Source of the DNA: Acidobacteria bacterium Mor1
Lineage (GTDB): Bacteria; Acidobacteriota; Polarisedimenticolia; Polarisedimenticolales; Polarisedimenticolaceae
DNA: 64,000 nt
Direction: 5' to 3'
Assembly (NCBI GenBank): GCA_001664505.1
Contig: CP011806.1
Coordinates: 2,642,904-2,706,903 of the forward strand
In this document: positions 27,218-34,951 of the stretch, piece by piece
How the letters are laid out: each line of letters begins with the position of its first letter
Numbering within the stretch: position 1 is the stretch's first letter
Translations under genes and position numbers: made by a program
Notes under the pieces: generated by a model
Told to the model about the DNA's origin: nothing
What the model saw: only the letters and a program-made list of their open reading frames with translations
Database searches by the model: none

Positions 27218-27781
27218 CTAGAAGACCCGCGTCGAGGCCGGGCTATCCGCCACCGCGCGGACCGACGGATTGCCCGAACCGAGTTCGGTGAAGACCAGTA
27301 CGTGCTTGCCGTCGCTGAGCTCGTACTTGCGAATCGTGTAAACGCTCTCCGCTTCCATCGAGCGGACGTCGACCGGCATCGGCTGTTGCGATGACCAGTC
27401 CTCGATGAAGGCGCGATCGAGATCGACGCTGGCATCGGTGCGGCTGAGCACCTGGTGCACGTCTTCCAGCGTCAGGGTCGAACCGTCGATACCGCCGACC
27501 ACCGAGCGGGCCGCAGCGGCCGACGCGATGCCGGCGGGCTCCGGACCTCCGACGAGACGCACTCGCAGTGATGCCGCCAGCTCAGGGTCCGCGACGAAGG
27601 CGGCGAGTAGTGCGCCCAGGCCGACGATCACCACGAGGCTCGCGGCCAGCGCGATCCAGGGGCCGCGGCCATGGACCGGTCGTTGAGTGTGCTGCAGCTC
27701 CCGCCACAGCTCCTGCTTGAACGCGGGAACCTCAACAGCCGGCTTCGGCAGATCGGTCAAGAGCTTTTCGAAGTCCTTCAT
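27218..27781 (-). CDS. Putative anti-sigma factor, single membrane segment
   Basis: 187 residues, with GAGGG seven bases before the ATG at 27781. The N-terminal 40 residues are cytoplasmic in character, followed by one membrane helix (about 42-64) and a periplasmic part of about 120 residues (YTIRKYELSDGKHVLVFTEL) of no recognised family. No zinc-binding anti-sigma signature is present. The assignment rests on topology and on the 50-base overlap of its start with the end of the upstream ECF sigma gene. The periplasmic part may be the sensor. Confidence 0.6.
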   Translation of the reverse strand: MKDFEKLLTDLPKPAVEVPAFKQELWRELQHTQRPVHGRGPWIALAASLVVIVGLGALLAAFVADPELAASLRVRLVGGPEPAGIASAAAARSVVGGIDGSTLTLEDVHQVLSRTDASVDLDRAFIEDWSSQQPMPVDVRSMEAESVYTIRKYELSDGKHVLVFTELGSGNPSVRAVADSPASTRVF

Positions 27782-28298
27782 GGTCCATCCCTCGACGATC
27801 CAGCTCCCGCCGCAGCCGGGTCAGGGCGCGATGGGTACGGACCGTCAGCACACGGGTCGATCGGCCGAGGATCTCGGCGATCTCGGCAAAGGGTTTCTGT
27901 TCGAAGTAGCGCAACGCAACCAGCGCCTGATCCTCGGGCTTGAGCGTGCGCAACACGTCGCTGACCTCGAGAAACGCCGTGTGGCGCTCGAGGATCCGCT
28001 CGGCGTTCTCCCGCTCGACCCGCACGTCGCCGAAGCCCGCCTCGAGACTGGCGGTGCGGGGCCGGCGCAGGTGGCTGTTCAGTTCATTGGTCGCGATGCG
28101 GTAGAGCCAGGAGGAGACCTTGCCCTCCCGATGGCGGAAACGGGGAAACGCCCGGTAGGCCTTGAAGAAGGTCTGGGCGGTCAGGTCCTCGGCCAGGGAG
28201 ACGTCGGCGACCCGGTGGAGCAGGTAGCGGAAGATCGCGTCGAAATGGGCCTCGTAGACCTGTTCGAAACGGCGCTCTGCGGGGTCGATGGTTCTCAC
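27732..28298 (-). CDS. ECF-type RNA polymerase sigma factor
   Basis: 188 residues from GTG 28298, with GGGAG four bases upstream. Region 2 (about 10-80) contains FEQVYEAHFDAIFRYLLHRV, then AEDLTAQTFFKAYRAFPRF and SSWLYRIATNELNSHLRR; region 4 (about 115-170) contains LKPEDQALVALRYFEQKPFA and then LGRSTRVLTVRTHRALTRLR. The last 17 codons overlap the anti-sigma gene by 50 bases in another frame, a long overlap that implies tight translational coupling. With the PDZ gene it forms a three-gene envelope-stress-like operon. Confidence 0.92.
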   Translation of the reverse strand: MRTIDPAERRFEQVYEAHFDAIFRYLLHRVADVSLAEDLTAQTFFKAYRAFPRFRHREGKVSSWLYRIATNELNSHLRRPRTASLEAGFGDVRVERENAERILERHTAFLEVSDVLRTLKPEDQALVALRYFEQKPFAEIAEILGRSTRVLTVRTHRALTRLRRELDRRGMDHEGLRKALDRSAEAGC

Positions 28299-28441
28299 GG
28301 CACTCCCGGCCGCCGGGCCCGTCCCGGCGCTCTCACCCGTATAGAACGCCCGGGGCCCCGGAATATCACATCAAACCGAAGGCCTCGGAGCCTTGATCGA
28401 GCCGGCAGCCGGAACCGAACCGGAGCCGCCGGCCAAGCGCT

Positions 28442-29203
28442 TCAGGGAGCCCCGAAGCGGTAGGTCCGCTCCTCCACCGTCACATCCGGCGGCGTGCCCT
28501 CCCGCTCGAACCAGTCGTAGCCGGTCTTGAGGTTCTGCCAGAACGGGTACCAGCGATGCTCCCGCTGTCGCGCCAGCGCCTCGCCGCCCAGGCGGAAGGG
28601 AAAGGCGTGGACCCGAAAGTAGGGCTGGCCGCCGTCGAAGGCGGCCATGGCCAGGGTCCAGATCTCCTCGATGACCGGGTCGGTCATGGCGTAGCAGCCG
28701 ATAGAGACGCAGTCGCCGTGGACCATCAGGAAGTCCCCGGTGCGGCCGTGGGCCCGGTCGTAGGCGTTGGGGTAGCCCAGGTTGAAGGAGAGGTGATAGC
28801 GGCTCCGAGGATTCATCCGCCCCGGGGTGACGAAGTAGAAGCCCTCGGGGGCCTGGCCGTCGCCCTGCCGGAGCTTGGGCCCCAACTCACCGGACCAGGT
28901 GCAGATCGGATAGGTACGGAACAGCTCGAAGCGACCCCCCTTCTCGACCCAGAGTTCGAGCTCGCTCTCCTGCTTGAAGATGCGGATGAAGATCGGTGCG
29001 CCCAGGCTGAGCCCCTTGTGGGCCAGGGCGCGGCTCAGGGGCTCCCGCTGACGCTCCACCGCCTTCTCGGCCCGACCGGGGTCCCGATCAGCATCGCGCC
29101 CTGGGTCGCGATCAGCATCGCGACCTGGGTCTTGAGACCCGGCGCAGGCCAGGCTGACCACGCCCAGGAGAATCGGCCCCATCCACCACCTCCGATGCTT
29201 CAT
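28442..29203 (-). CDS. L,D-transpeptidase (YafK/ErfK type) lipoprotein
   Basis: 253 residues with a lipoprotein signal (SLACAGS, Cys near residue 20). The YkuD-type catalytic domain (about 68-200) ends in the active-site block MVHGDCVSIGCYAMTD, with His and nucleophilic Cys in the YafK pattern; PRSRYHLSFNLGYPNAYDRA is also typical of that branch. YafK (DpaA) proteins can cut the link between Braun lipoprotein and peptidoglycan, while relatives form L,D-crosslinks. The linker after the lipobox repeats DPGRDADR twice, encoded by a 24-base DNA repeat. It sits alone on minus. Confidence 0.86.
   Translation of the reverse strand: MKHRRWWMGPILLGVVSLACAGSQDPGRDADRDPGRDADRDPGRAEKAVERQREPLSRALAHKGLSLGAPIFIRIFKQESELELWVEKGGRFELFRTYPICTWSGELGPKLRQGDGQAPEGFYFVTPGRMNPRSRYHLSFNLGYPNAYDRAHGRTGDFLMVHGDCVSIGCYAMTDPVIEEIWTLAMAAFDGGQPYFRVHAFPFRLGGEALARQREHRWYPFWQNLKTGYDWFEREGTPPDVTVEERTYRFGAP
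29084..29131. repeat. Two tandem 24-bp copies inside the L,D-transpeptidase gene
   Basis: Units at 29084-29107 and 29108-29131 differ at two positions and encode DPGRDADR twice in the linker behind the lipoprotein anchor. The in-frame unit suggests slippage could lengthen or shorten the tether without breaking the enzyme. Confidence 0.7.
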
Positions 29204-29412
29204 GGGACCCCAGTCTACGGGAGCCCGGCCCAGCGGCCACCGTGTCCCCCATGGAGGACGTTTTCGGACGCATACACTCTTGCAATCACCACGGCTAAAT
29301 CGCTACCCTGCAGCAGTTTAGACCTGATTTCGGGCGGCACCGCAAATGCGGCACTCCCCTTGCTGTTTGAAGGGGCGGAACCCAACTTTCCGTTGAACGG
29401 GAGGTGTCGATC

Positions 29413-31539
29413 ATGAAGCGTGCGATGTTTCGTTTAGCCCTCGGCCTGTTGTTGCTCTCCGCGCCCTCGGCGTGGGCCCAGAGTGCCGACGAGGTCGTGG
29501 AAACCGGCAAGAAGCTCCGTCCCGAGTACCAACGTGACGGCAACGAGCGGCGTCCGGGCGATGCCCGTCCGACTCGCCCGCAACTGCCTGGCGATCTGCT
29601 GCTCGAAGAGCCGGCTCCCGAGCCGGCCCCGGCCGAGGTGCAGGGTTCGACGGCGGCGTCCAAGGCGGCGCCGGGCCGGACCGCCCAACCGGGCAACCCG
29701 TTTGCCGAGATCGACCGGTTGGCCCGCCGGGAGGCCCGCTGGGCCGCCGAGGAGTGGGCTCGCACCGTCGGCTGGAACGAGTACTACCGCATCGGTGCCC
29801 AGCGCGGCATGCGTCAGGCGCTGCGCAACCAGAGCCTCGGTCAGTGGGACTACCTGCTGGGCGTGCGCACCGGTCTGCGCGATCGGGACGCCATCACGAC
29901 CGGTAGCGACTACGGCCGGGACTCCGCCCGCAGCATCGCCTACGAAAACGCCGAGGCAGACGTGGCGAACACCTTCCGCGACCTGTCCCGGGATCCCCGC
30001 TTCGACGCCCGGCCGCTGGCCCCGGTCTTCGGTGCCGCCGACGTGCGCGCCGAGGAGCCGACCCTGCGGGAGGTCTTCGACGAGTACGCGCCGAGCCGGC
30101 GCCGGGGTCTGGCCACGGCGCTGGTCGCGGCCTTCCGCGGCTACAAGCACGACCTGTGGACGCTCTACAACTACGACAACCACGGTCGCTTCCACGACCG
30201 GGACTGGAGCGATCCGGGCCGGGGCTTCCGCTTCTGGTGTGAAGACCGCCGGCGCGCGCGGATCTACCACGCGCTGAATCGCGGCGAACAGCGGCGCTTC
30301 GAGGAGAGCTTCCGCCGGGCCTTCGCCCGGACGCTGCCCCGCTACTTCGATCGCTACAACCAGGTCGCCTACGACGACGGCTACGACGACGGTTGGGACT
30401 ACGGCGCCATGGTGCGCTACGAGTACCGCTACCGGATCGGCTACACCGAGGGCTTCAACGACGCGCTGGAATCGGCGGCCCAGGCGGGCTTCCAGGCTTC
30501 CTACGCTCCCGAATACGAGCGGGCCTACGCCGACGCGTTCCGCGACTGGTCCGAGAACCCGCGCTTCGAGGTGGTGAACCTGGAGCTGGTCGACCAGAGC
30601 GACGACGGTATCTTCGAACCGGGTGAGTCCTTCCGGGTGTTCTACGAGATCGCCAACTACGGCGGCCGGGACGGCACCTTCGAGGCGCGCCTGGACGGCA
30701 ACGGCCTGCGGGACACGACCCGGCCGGCCGTGCGGGTCGCGGCCCGGTCGATCAGCGACCGGGGCGAACCCCTCGAGGGCTGGATCGACAGCAACGTCGC
30801 GCCGCGCACCCGTTCGCGGCTCAGCGTGGGCAACGGCGAGGCAATCGGCGACATCGATCTCCTGGTTTCCTACCCGCTGGAGTTCGTCGGGGGCGTGCAG
30901 ATCGGCCGGGTCGACTCGATCGCCGGCACCGCCGAGATCGAGATCGAGATCGCCAACCGCAGCCGCCGTCAGGCCGCAGCGTGGCTGGTGCTGAGCGATG
31001 GCCGCGGCGGCCGCGAAGTGCTGGACCTCAACGTCCACGAGCAGAGCAACCGCCGGGCGGGCTTCTCGCTGGACGGACTCGATCCCCTCGACGTGATCGC
31101 CGGCCGGGTGCGGCTGGATCTGCGCCTCGAGAACGACGCCAAGCTCTACGACCAGACGGACTACCGCTTGCCGGACCTCAGCGCCGACCTGAACAACGAC
31201 GAGCTGCTGCGCTTGATGGTGGCCGCGTCCAACGACGATGTGCCGCTCTCGCTGCAGCAGATCGAGGAACTGCGCGGGCTGTTGATGACCCGGCTGCGAG
31301 TCGATTGGCGGGCGGCGGTTCGTGCCCGGGGCAACCCGTACAAGTACGACTACAAGCAGGGCGCCACGAGCACCGCTCTGGGAACCCTCGTGGACCTGGT
31401 CCAGAACGACGGCTCGCTGCGGCGCTCCCGGGTGTTCCAGGGGTTGGACGGCGAGGTGCTGGCCCTGGTGCGGGACCTGCCGGGAACCCACCCGTTCCTG
31501 CGCAAGAACGCCAAACGCCTGGCCAAGAAGCTGCCGTAG
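29413..31539 (+). CDS. Large exported protein of unknown family
   Basis: 708 residues from ATG 29413 (GGAGG eight bases upstream; a GTG at 29404 is also in frame). A signal peptide (about 1-21, ending AWAQS) is present. I do not recognise the family. Residues 90-380 are rich in Arg, Tyr, Asp and Phe, with repeating short motifs such as YDDGYDDGWDYGAMVRYEY, YTEGFNDALESA and YERAYADAFRDW, suggesting repeated helical pairs. Residues 390-620 are beta-rich, resembling Ig/CARDB-like strands (DDGIFEPGESFRVFYEIANY). The C terminus is helical and ends with a Lys-rich stretch. It is flanked by an L,D-transpeptidase and the low-GC ACT gene; a cell-surface role is likely but unspecified. Confidence 0.7.
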   Translation: MKRAMFRLALGLLLLSAPSAWAQSADEVVETGKKLRPEYQRDGNERRPGDARPTRPQLPGDLLLEEPAPEPAPAEVQGSTAASKAAPGRTAQPGNPFAEIDRLARREARWAAEEWARTVGWNEYYRIGAQRGMRQALRNQSLGQWDYLLGVRTGLRDRDAITTGSDYGRDSARSIAYENAEADVANTFRDLSRDPRFDARPLAPVFGAADVRAEEPTLREVFDEYAPSRRRGLATALVAAFRGYKHDLWTLYNYDNHGRFHDRDWSDPGRGFRFWCEDRRRARIYHALNRGEQRRFEESFRRAFARTLPRYFDRYNQVAYDDGYDDGWDYGAMVRYEYRYRIGYTEGFNDALESAAQAGFQASYAPEYERAYADAFRDWSENPRFEVVNLELVDQSDDGIFEPGESFRVFYEIANYGGRDGTFEARLDGNGLRDTTRPAVRVAARSISDRGEPLEGWIDSNVAPRTRSRLSVGNGEAIGDIDLLVSYPLEFVGGVQIGRVDSIAGTAEIEIEIANRSRRQAAAWLVLSDGRGGREVLDLNVHEQSNRRAGFSLDGLDPLDVIAGRVRLDLRLENDAKLYDQTDYRLPDLSADLNNDELLRLMVAASNDDVPLSLQQIEELRGLLMTRLRVDWRAAVRARGNPYKYDYKQGATSTALGTLVDLVQNDGSLRRSRVFQGLDGEVLALVRDLPGTHPFLRKNAKRLAKKLP

Positions 31540-31594
31540 GGTCCCTTACAGGGTGCGAACAGCATCGGGGAAAGGACATTGCTCCGGCGAGGGT

Positions 31595-32686
31595 CTAGCT
31601 CCTGGCGATCATGCTTGAAAGAGACTGAACCCCAACTAGGTTGCGCAAACGGGTCTCCAGGCGGAGAAACCTACGATAGATCTCTGATTCGGCTATTTCG
31701 TCGCCAACCGCGGGTGCGGCTCGGAGAATAATCTCCGATCTGCCCTCTTCCCGAGCGGGCCGCTGCTGAAGGGCACGGATATTGATCTCTTGCTGAGCGA
31801 GAGCCTTGCAAAGCGCACTGAGGACTCCGGGCACGTCGAGCACGCCGAGTTCGAAATAGAACGTTGACCTTTTCGTCGCGGCGGGGAGTGTCCGAACGAG
31901 AGTCTCGCTCGTAGCCTCTGCGTCGGGCAGTCGCTCCACGCCCAGACTGCTCAGTTCTCGGTTGATTGCCTCCATGACAGAGTCCTCGTCCGGCAGCTTG
32001 CGCTCGGGCTCCCAGCACTCGGCGGTGAGATCGAGCGCAGCGAGCCCTCCCACAGAAGAGCCGGACACGTAACTCACGTTCAACCGAAATTTCGAGTAGA
32101 GCAACTCAGCAACTCGGCCGAGGATGCCGGGACTATCGGCACCGCCAAACCTGAGGTGGAGTCGCATACCAGCGAGCGCCCTAGATAGGTTCCCACGCCC
32201 CCAACCGCCCAAGACTACGCTGTACAGATCGGCCGCCAAGTCATGGTATTCCCGGTAGTAGTGGTACTTGATCTCCGAGAGTCCAGGAAGAGCAATCGCG
32301 ATTTGAGCATTGAGCTCAGGCACAATCGGCTCGCCCTTCACACCGAAGGGCTCCCTCATCCAGATATGAAGGCTGTCTCCCGGCGGCGCCCCGTTTACTT
32401 GATCCCGGGCCATAAAGTGTTGCAACTCGAAGATTAGTGGCGGGCGGCCCTCAAGGTTCGAGTCTGCATGGCCTAAGTGATCGTCACAGATCATCAAAAA
32501 GGCGTCGCTTCGCTCGACCATGCTCTCCATGAGGGCTTTGGACTCGATGCCTCGAGCCATCTGTTCCGCCTCGATGAATACAGGCACGTGACCCAGCGAA
32601 TGAACAACATCGATGGCTGACTTCCTCTCGACGATGTTCTTCATGCGAGACGCAACAAAGATGTGCAGTGGGCGGAATTGTTCCAT
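31595..32686 (-). CDS. TIR/deoxyribosyltransferase-like (DUF4062-like) domain fused to two ACT domains
   Basis: 363 residues from ATG 32686; a TTG at 32707 would add seven. The N-terminal domain (about 7-110) has the layout of DUF4062/TIR/nucleoside deoxyribosyltransferase-like folds: PLHIFVASRM, a helix, GHVPVFIEAEQM, SDAFLMICDDHLG, then PPLIFELQHFMA, where E87 matches the place of a catalytic Glu. ACT domain 1 (about 174-250) has RFGGADSPGILGRVAELLY; ACT domain 2 (about 274-355) has LGVLDVPGVLSALCKALAQQ. ACT domains bind amino acids or similar small ligands, so the architecture reads as a ligand-sensing module on a possible NAD- or nucleoside-processing domain. Hand counts on four 60-base lines give 52-57% G+C, against 67% in a neighbouring gene, which suggests transfer. 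Confidence 0.6.
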   Translation of the reverse strand: MEQFRPLHIFVASRMKNIVERKSAIDVVHSLGHVPVFIEAEQMARGIESKALMESMVERSDAFLMICDDHLGHADSNLEGRPPLIFELQHFMARDQVNGAPPGDSLHIWMREPFGVKGEPIVPELNAQIAIALPGLSEIKYHYYREYHDLAADLYSVVLGGWGRGNLSRALAGMRLHLRFGGADSPGILGRVAELLYSKFRLNVSYVSGSSVGGLAALDLTAECWEPERKLPDEDSVMEAINRELSSLGVERLPDAEATSETLVRTLPAATKRSTFYFELGVLDVPGVLSALCKALAQQEINIRALQQRPAREEGRSEIILRAAPAVGDEIAESEIYRRFLRLETRLRNLVGVQSLSSMIARS

Positions 32687-32814
32687 GGCTGCGAGCACTC
32701 CGTGCAACGAAAAGCGCTGAACTAGCGCCAGAAGTTACCCGAATCTTATCATGCTGCTGCAACCTGAACCGCAAACGCTCCTTCACAACAGGCACTGCTC
32801 GCCACAGTCATCGA

Positions 32815-33402
32815 CTACATCGGGACGTGGCCCGGCTGTTCCTTCACCCGCGCGAGCCACTCCTTGACCGCCGAGTAGGCGCCGAGGTCGAACCCGCCCT
32901 CGTGAGCGACGTGGGTGTAGCCATAGAGCGAGATGTCAGCGACCGTGTAGCGCTCGCCCGCGAAGAAGGCATGACGCTGCAGGTGCCTGTCCATGGTGGC
33001 CAAAGCGGCCTCACCGCCCGCCTTCTTGACGGCAAAGACATCACCCTGCTGATCGGCGTTGTGGTCGATGTGCACCCAGCGGCGCACCACCGCGATGTTC
33101 GGTTCGTGAAGGTTCTGTTCGAAGAACATCCACTGGTGCACTCGGGCCTGCTCGATCGGGTCGTCGGGCAGGAAGGCGCTGCCCCTGGCCAGGTAGAGCA
33201 GGATCGCATTGGACTCGCCGAGATGGGTGCCGTCATCCAGCACCAGGGTCGGTACCCGGCCGATGGGGTTCCCTTCGGCCACAGGCGCGGGCCGATCCCC
33301 CTCGAGCTCGACGTGCACGACCTCGAAGGGCTTGCCCAGTTGGCTGAGCAGCAGCTTGACCTTGTAGCAGTTGCCGGAACGTGCGTTCTCGTAGAGCTTC
33401 AT
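32815..33402 (-). CDS. Glutathione S-transferase family protein
   Basis: 195 residues from ATG 33402, which has AGGAG nine bases upstream; the upstream in-frame GTG is not needed. The thioredoxin-like N-terminal domain has KLYENARSGNCYKVKLLLSQ, VPTLVLDDG with the cis-proline and the SNAILLYLARG glutathione-binding Ser. The helical C-terminal domain includes FFAGERYTVADISLYGY, the N-capping box of GST domain 2. It probably conjugates or reduces electrophiles in the cytoplasm. The catalytic residue is likely Ser or Cys in the SGNCYK segment rather than Tyr. Confidence 0.9.
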   Translation of the reverse strand: MKLYENARSGNCYKVKLLLSQLGKPFEVVHVELEGDRPAPVAEGNPIGRVPTLVLDDGTHLGESNAILLYLARGSAFLPDDPIEQARVHQWMFFEQNLHEPNIAVVRRWVHIDHNADQQGDVFAVKKAGGEAALATMDRHLQRHAFFAGERYTVADISLYGYTHVAHEGGFDLGAYSAVKEWLARVKEQPGHVPM

Positions 33403-33576
33403 GGCGGCGGGCTCCTTTGGGGCGGGCGTCACTTCAGGACGGCAGTATGCATTCCGAATCGCCGAGCGCCGACTGCAGTCTGAGGAACCGGTCCAACTGT
33501 GCTGAGGTTCGTGCGATTGCCCGACCTACCGCCCCGCTCTAGACTCGATGGACAGGATCTTCACACCGAGCGACCG

Positions 33577-34287
33577 ATGACCAAACGCGCCATCACCGAA
33601 CAACGCGGGCTGCGAACACCAAACCGTTCCGGGTTCGAAGGCGCCCGAAGCCGGATCCTGCAAGCCCCCGTGCTGTTCATGCTGGTTGCCGCTCTCGCGT
33701 GCACGGACCCACCCGAACCGGTTTCTCGACAGGCCCGGAACGGCGAGCCGGCAGGATTCGTCGACCGGCTTTCCGCGGCCGCGCTGGAGCGGACGCTCCA
33801 TGAGGTGAAGCCCGACCCGGGCTACTACCCGATCGACTACCCGGGAGGTGACGTTCCCGAAGACCGCGGTGCCTGCACCGACGTGGTAGTCCGCGCGTAT
33901 CGCAGCCTGGGAATTGATCTACAGAAATAAGTGCACGAGGTGATGTCGGCGGACTTCGGTCGCTTCCCGGGCAAATGGGGACTCGCTGAGCCCGATCCCA
34001 ACATCGATCATCGACGGGTGCTGAACCTCGAGGTGTTCTTTTCTCTCGAAGGCGAGGAGCTCGCCGGAAGTGACGACGCCCAGGACTACCAACCGGGTGA
34101 CATCGTCACCTGGCGGTTGGGCCTGGGTAGTCGACCGCACATCGGAGTCGTGGTGGACCGGAAATCATCGGACGGCAGCCGATTCCTCGTCGTGCACAAC
34201 GTCGGCAACGGCCCGGAACTGGATGACGTGCTGTTCGGGTATGAAATCGCGGGCCACTACCGCTACTACGGCCCCGCTTCCCGATAG
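33577..34287 (+). pseudogene. DUF1287 family protein interrupted by one in-frame TAA
   Basis: Reading through from ATG 33577, the frame gives a lipoprotein-like signal (AALACTDPP), then GYYPIDYPGGDVPEDRGACT, VVRAYRSLGIDLQK, a TAA at 33928-33930 and, in the same frame, VHEVMSADFGRFPGKWGL, PDPNIDHRRVLNLEVFF, PGDIVTW and a closing GHYRYYGPASR. In the DUF1287 family this region is continuous, typically GIDLQ-LVHEDM, so the TAA replaces one sense codon, probably a Leu. Both halves look otherwise intact. GTG 33931 could start a separate product, but that would lack the conserved Cys-Thr-Asp block. The alternatives are a real recent nonsense mutation or a sequence error. It converges with the thioesterase gene, overlapping it by 22 bases. 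Confidence 0.8.
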
Positions 34288-34742
34288 CCCGCCTCCAGCT
34301 TGAACAGATCCAGGTCCGTCGGCATGAACGTGCCGCCGCCACGTCCGAGCTGCCGACCCTTCTCGTCGATCAACACCGCCTCGGCCGCCACCACCCGTCG
34401 CGATTTGTTCACCAGAGTCCCGTGAGCGGTCAGCGTGCCCTCGGTCACCGGGCGAAACAATTGCAGGTTGAACGACGCGGTCAGCACGAAGACGCCGGGC
34501 ACCACCGAGTTGGCCGCGAAGAAGGCCGCATCGTCGAGCATCTTGAAGTAGACCGAGCCGTGGACGGCATGGGCCGCGTGGAAGAAATTGGGGTCCACGT
34601 CCACCTCGATAGTGGCTTTCTCATGCTCGATCGAGAGCCGGGGCTTGTAGTAGCGGTTGGTCGGGGCGACGGAGTAGAGGAATTCCAACCGGCGGTAGTG
34701 GGCCTGCCAGTCGTCGGGGGTCAGGTCGTCATGTTGGGGCAT
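34266..34742 (-). CDS. Hotdog-fold thioesterase (PaaI-like)
   Basis: 158 residues from ATG 34742. The hotdog fold is indicated by NFFHAAHAVHGSVYFKMLDDAAFFAANS, where HAVHGSVYFKMLD corresponds to the HGG-x-x-x-x-x-D core of PaaI-type thioesterases with Ser in place of Gly, followed by strands ending in LTASFNLQLFRPV and GTLVNKSRRVVAAEAVLID. It probably hydrolyses an acyl- or aryl-CoA; the substrate is not predictable. Its 3' end overlaps the broken DUF1287 gene by 22 bases. Confidence 0.82.
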   Translation of the reverse strand: MPQHDDLTPDDWQAHYRRLEFLYSVAPTNRYYKPRLSIEHEKATIEVDVDPNFFHAAHAVHGSVYFKMLDDAAFFAANSVVPGVFVLTASFNLQLFRPVTEGTLTAHGTLVNKSRRVVAAEAVLIDEKGRQLGRGGGTFMPTDLDLFKLEAGYREAGP

Positions 34743-34951
34743 GGGTCCAGTATCCCCCATCGGGAGCCGGAATCGAGGCCAGGGAGACCCTTCCGGCGCT
34801 CTCCACCGATTCAGGCCGGATTTCACTTCTGTAGTGCCGCCGAACGGCCCGGCCGGCGGGGCCCCGGAACGGGGACTGGACGATTCCTCCGATCGAAGTA
34901 GCATGTTGATCTCATGGGCCTTACCCCCGGCCCGGATGGAGAATCGATTCG

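Noticed and set aside
29204-29412. A c-di-GMP-type riboswitch upstream of the large unknown exported protein
   Set aside because: The gap has small complementary stretches but lacks the conserved GEMM core sequences.
33928-33930. Programmed recoding of the stop codon in the DUF1287 gene
   Set aside because: The codon is TAA, not TGA, and I see no recoding hairpin or slippery site just downstream; a simple nonsense mutation or sequence error is more likely.
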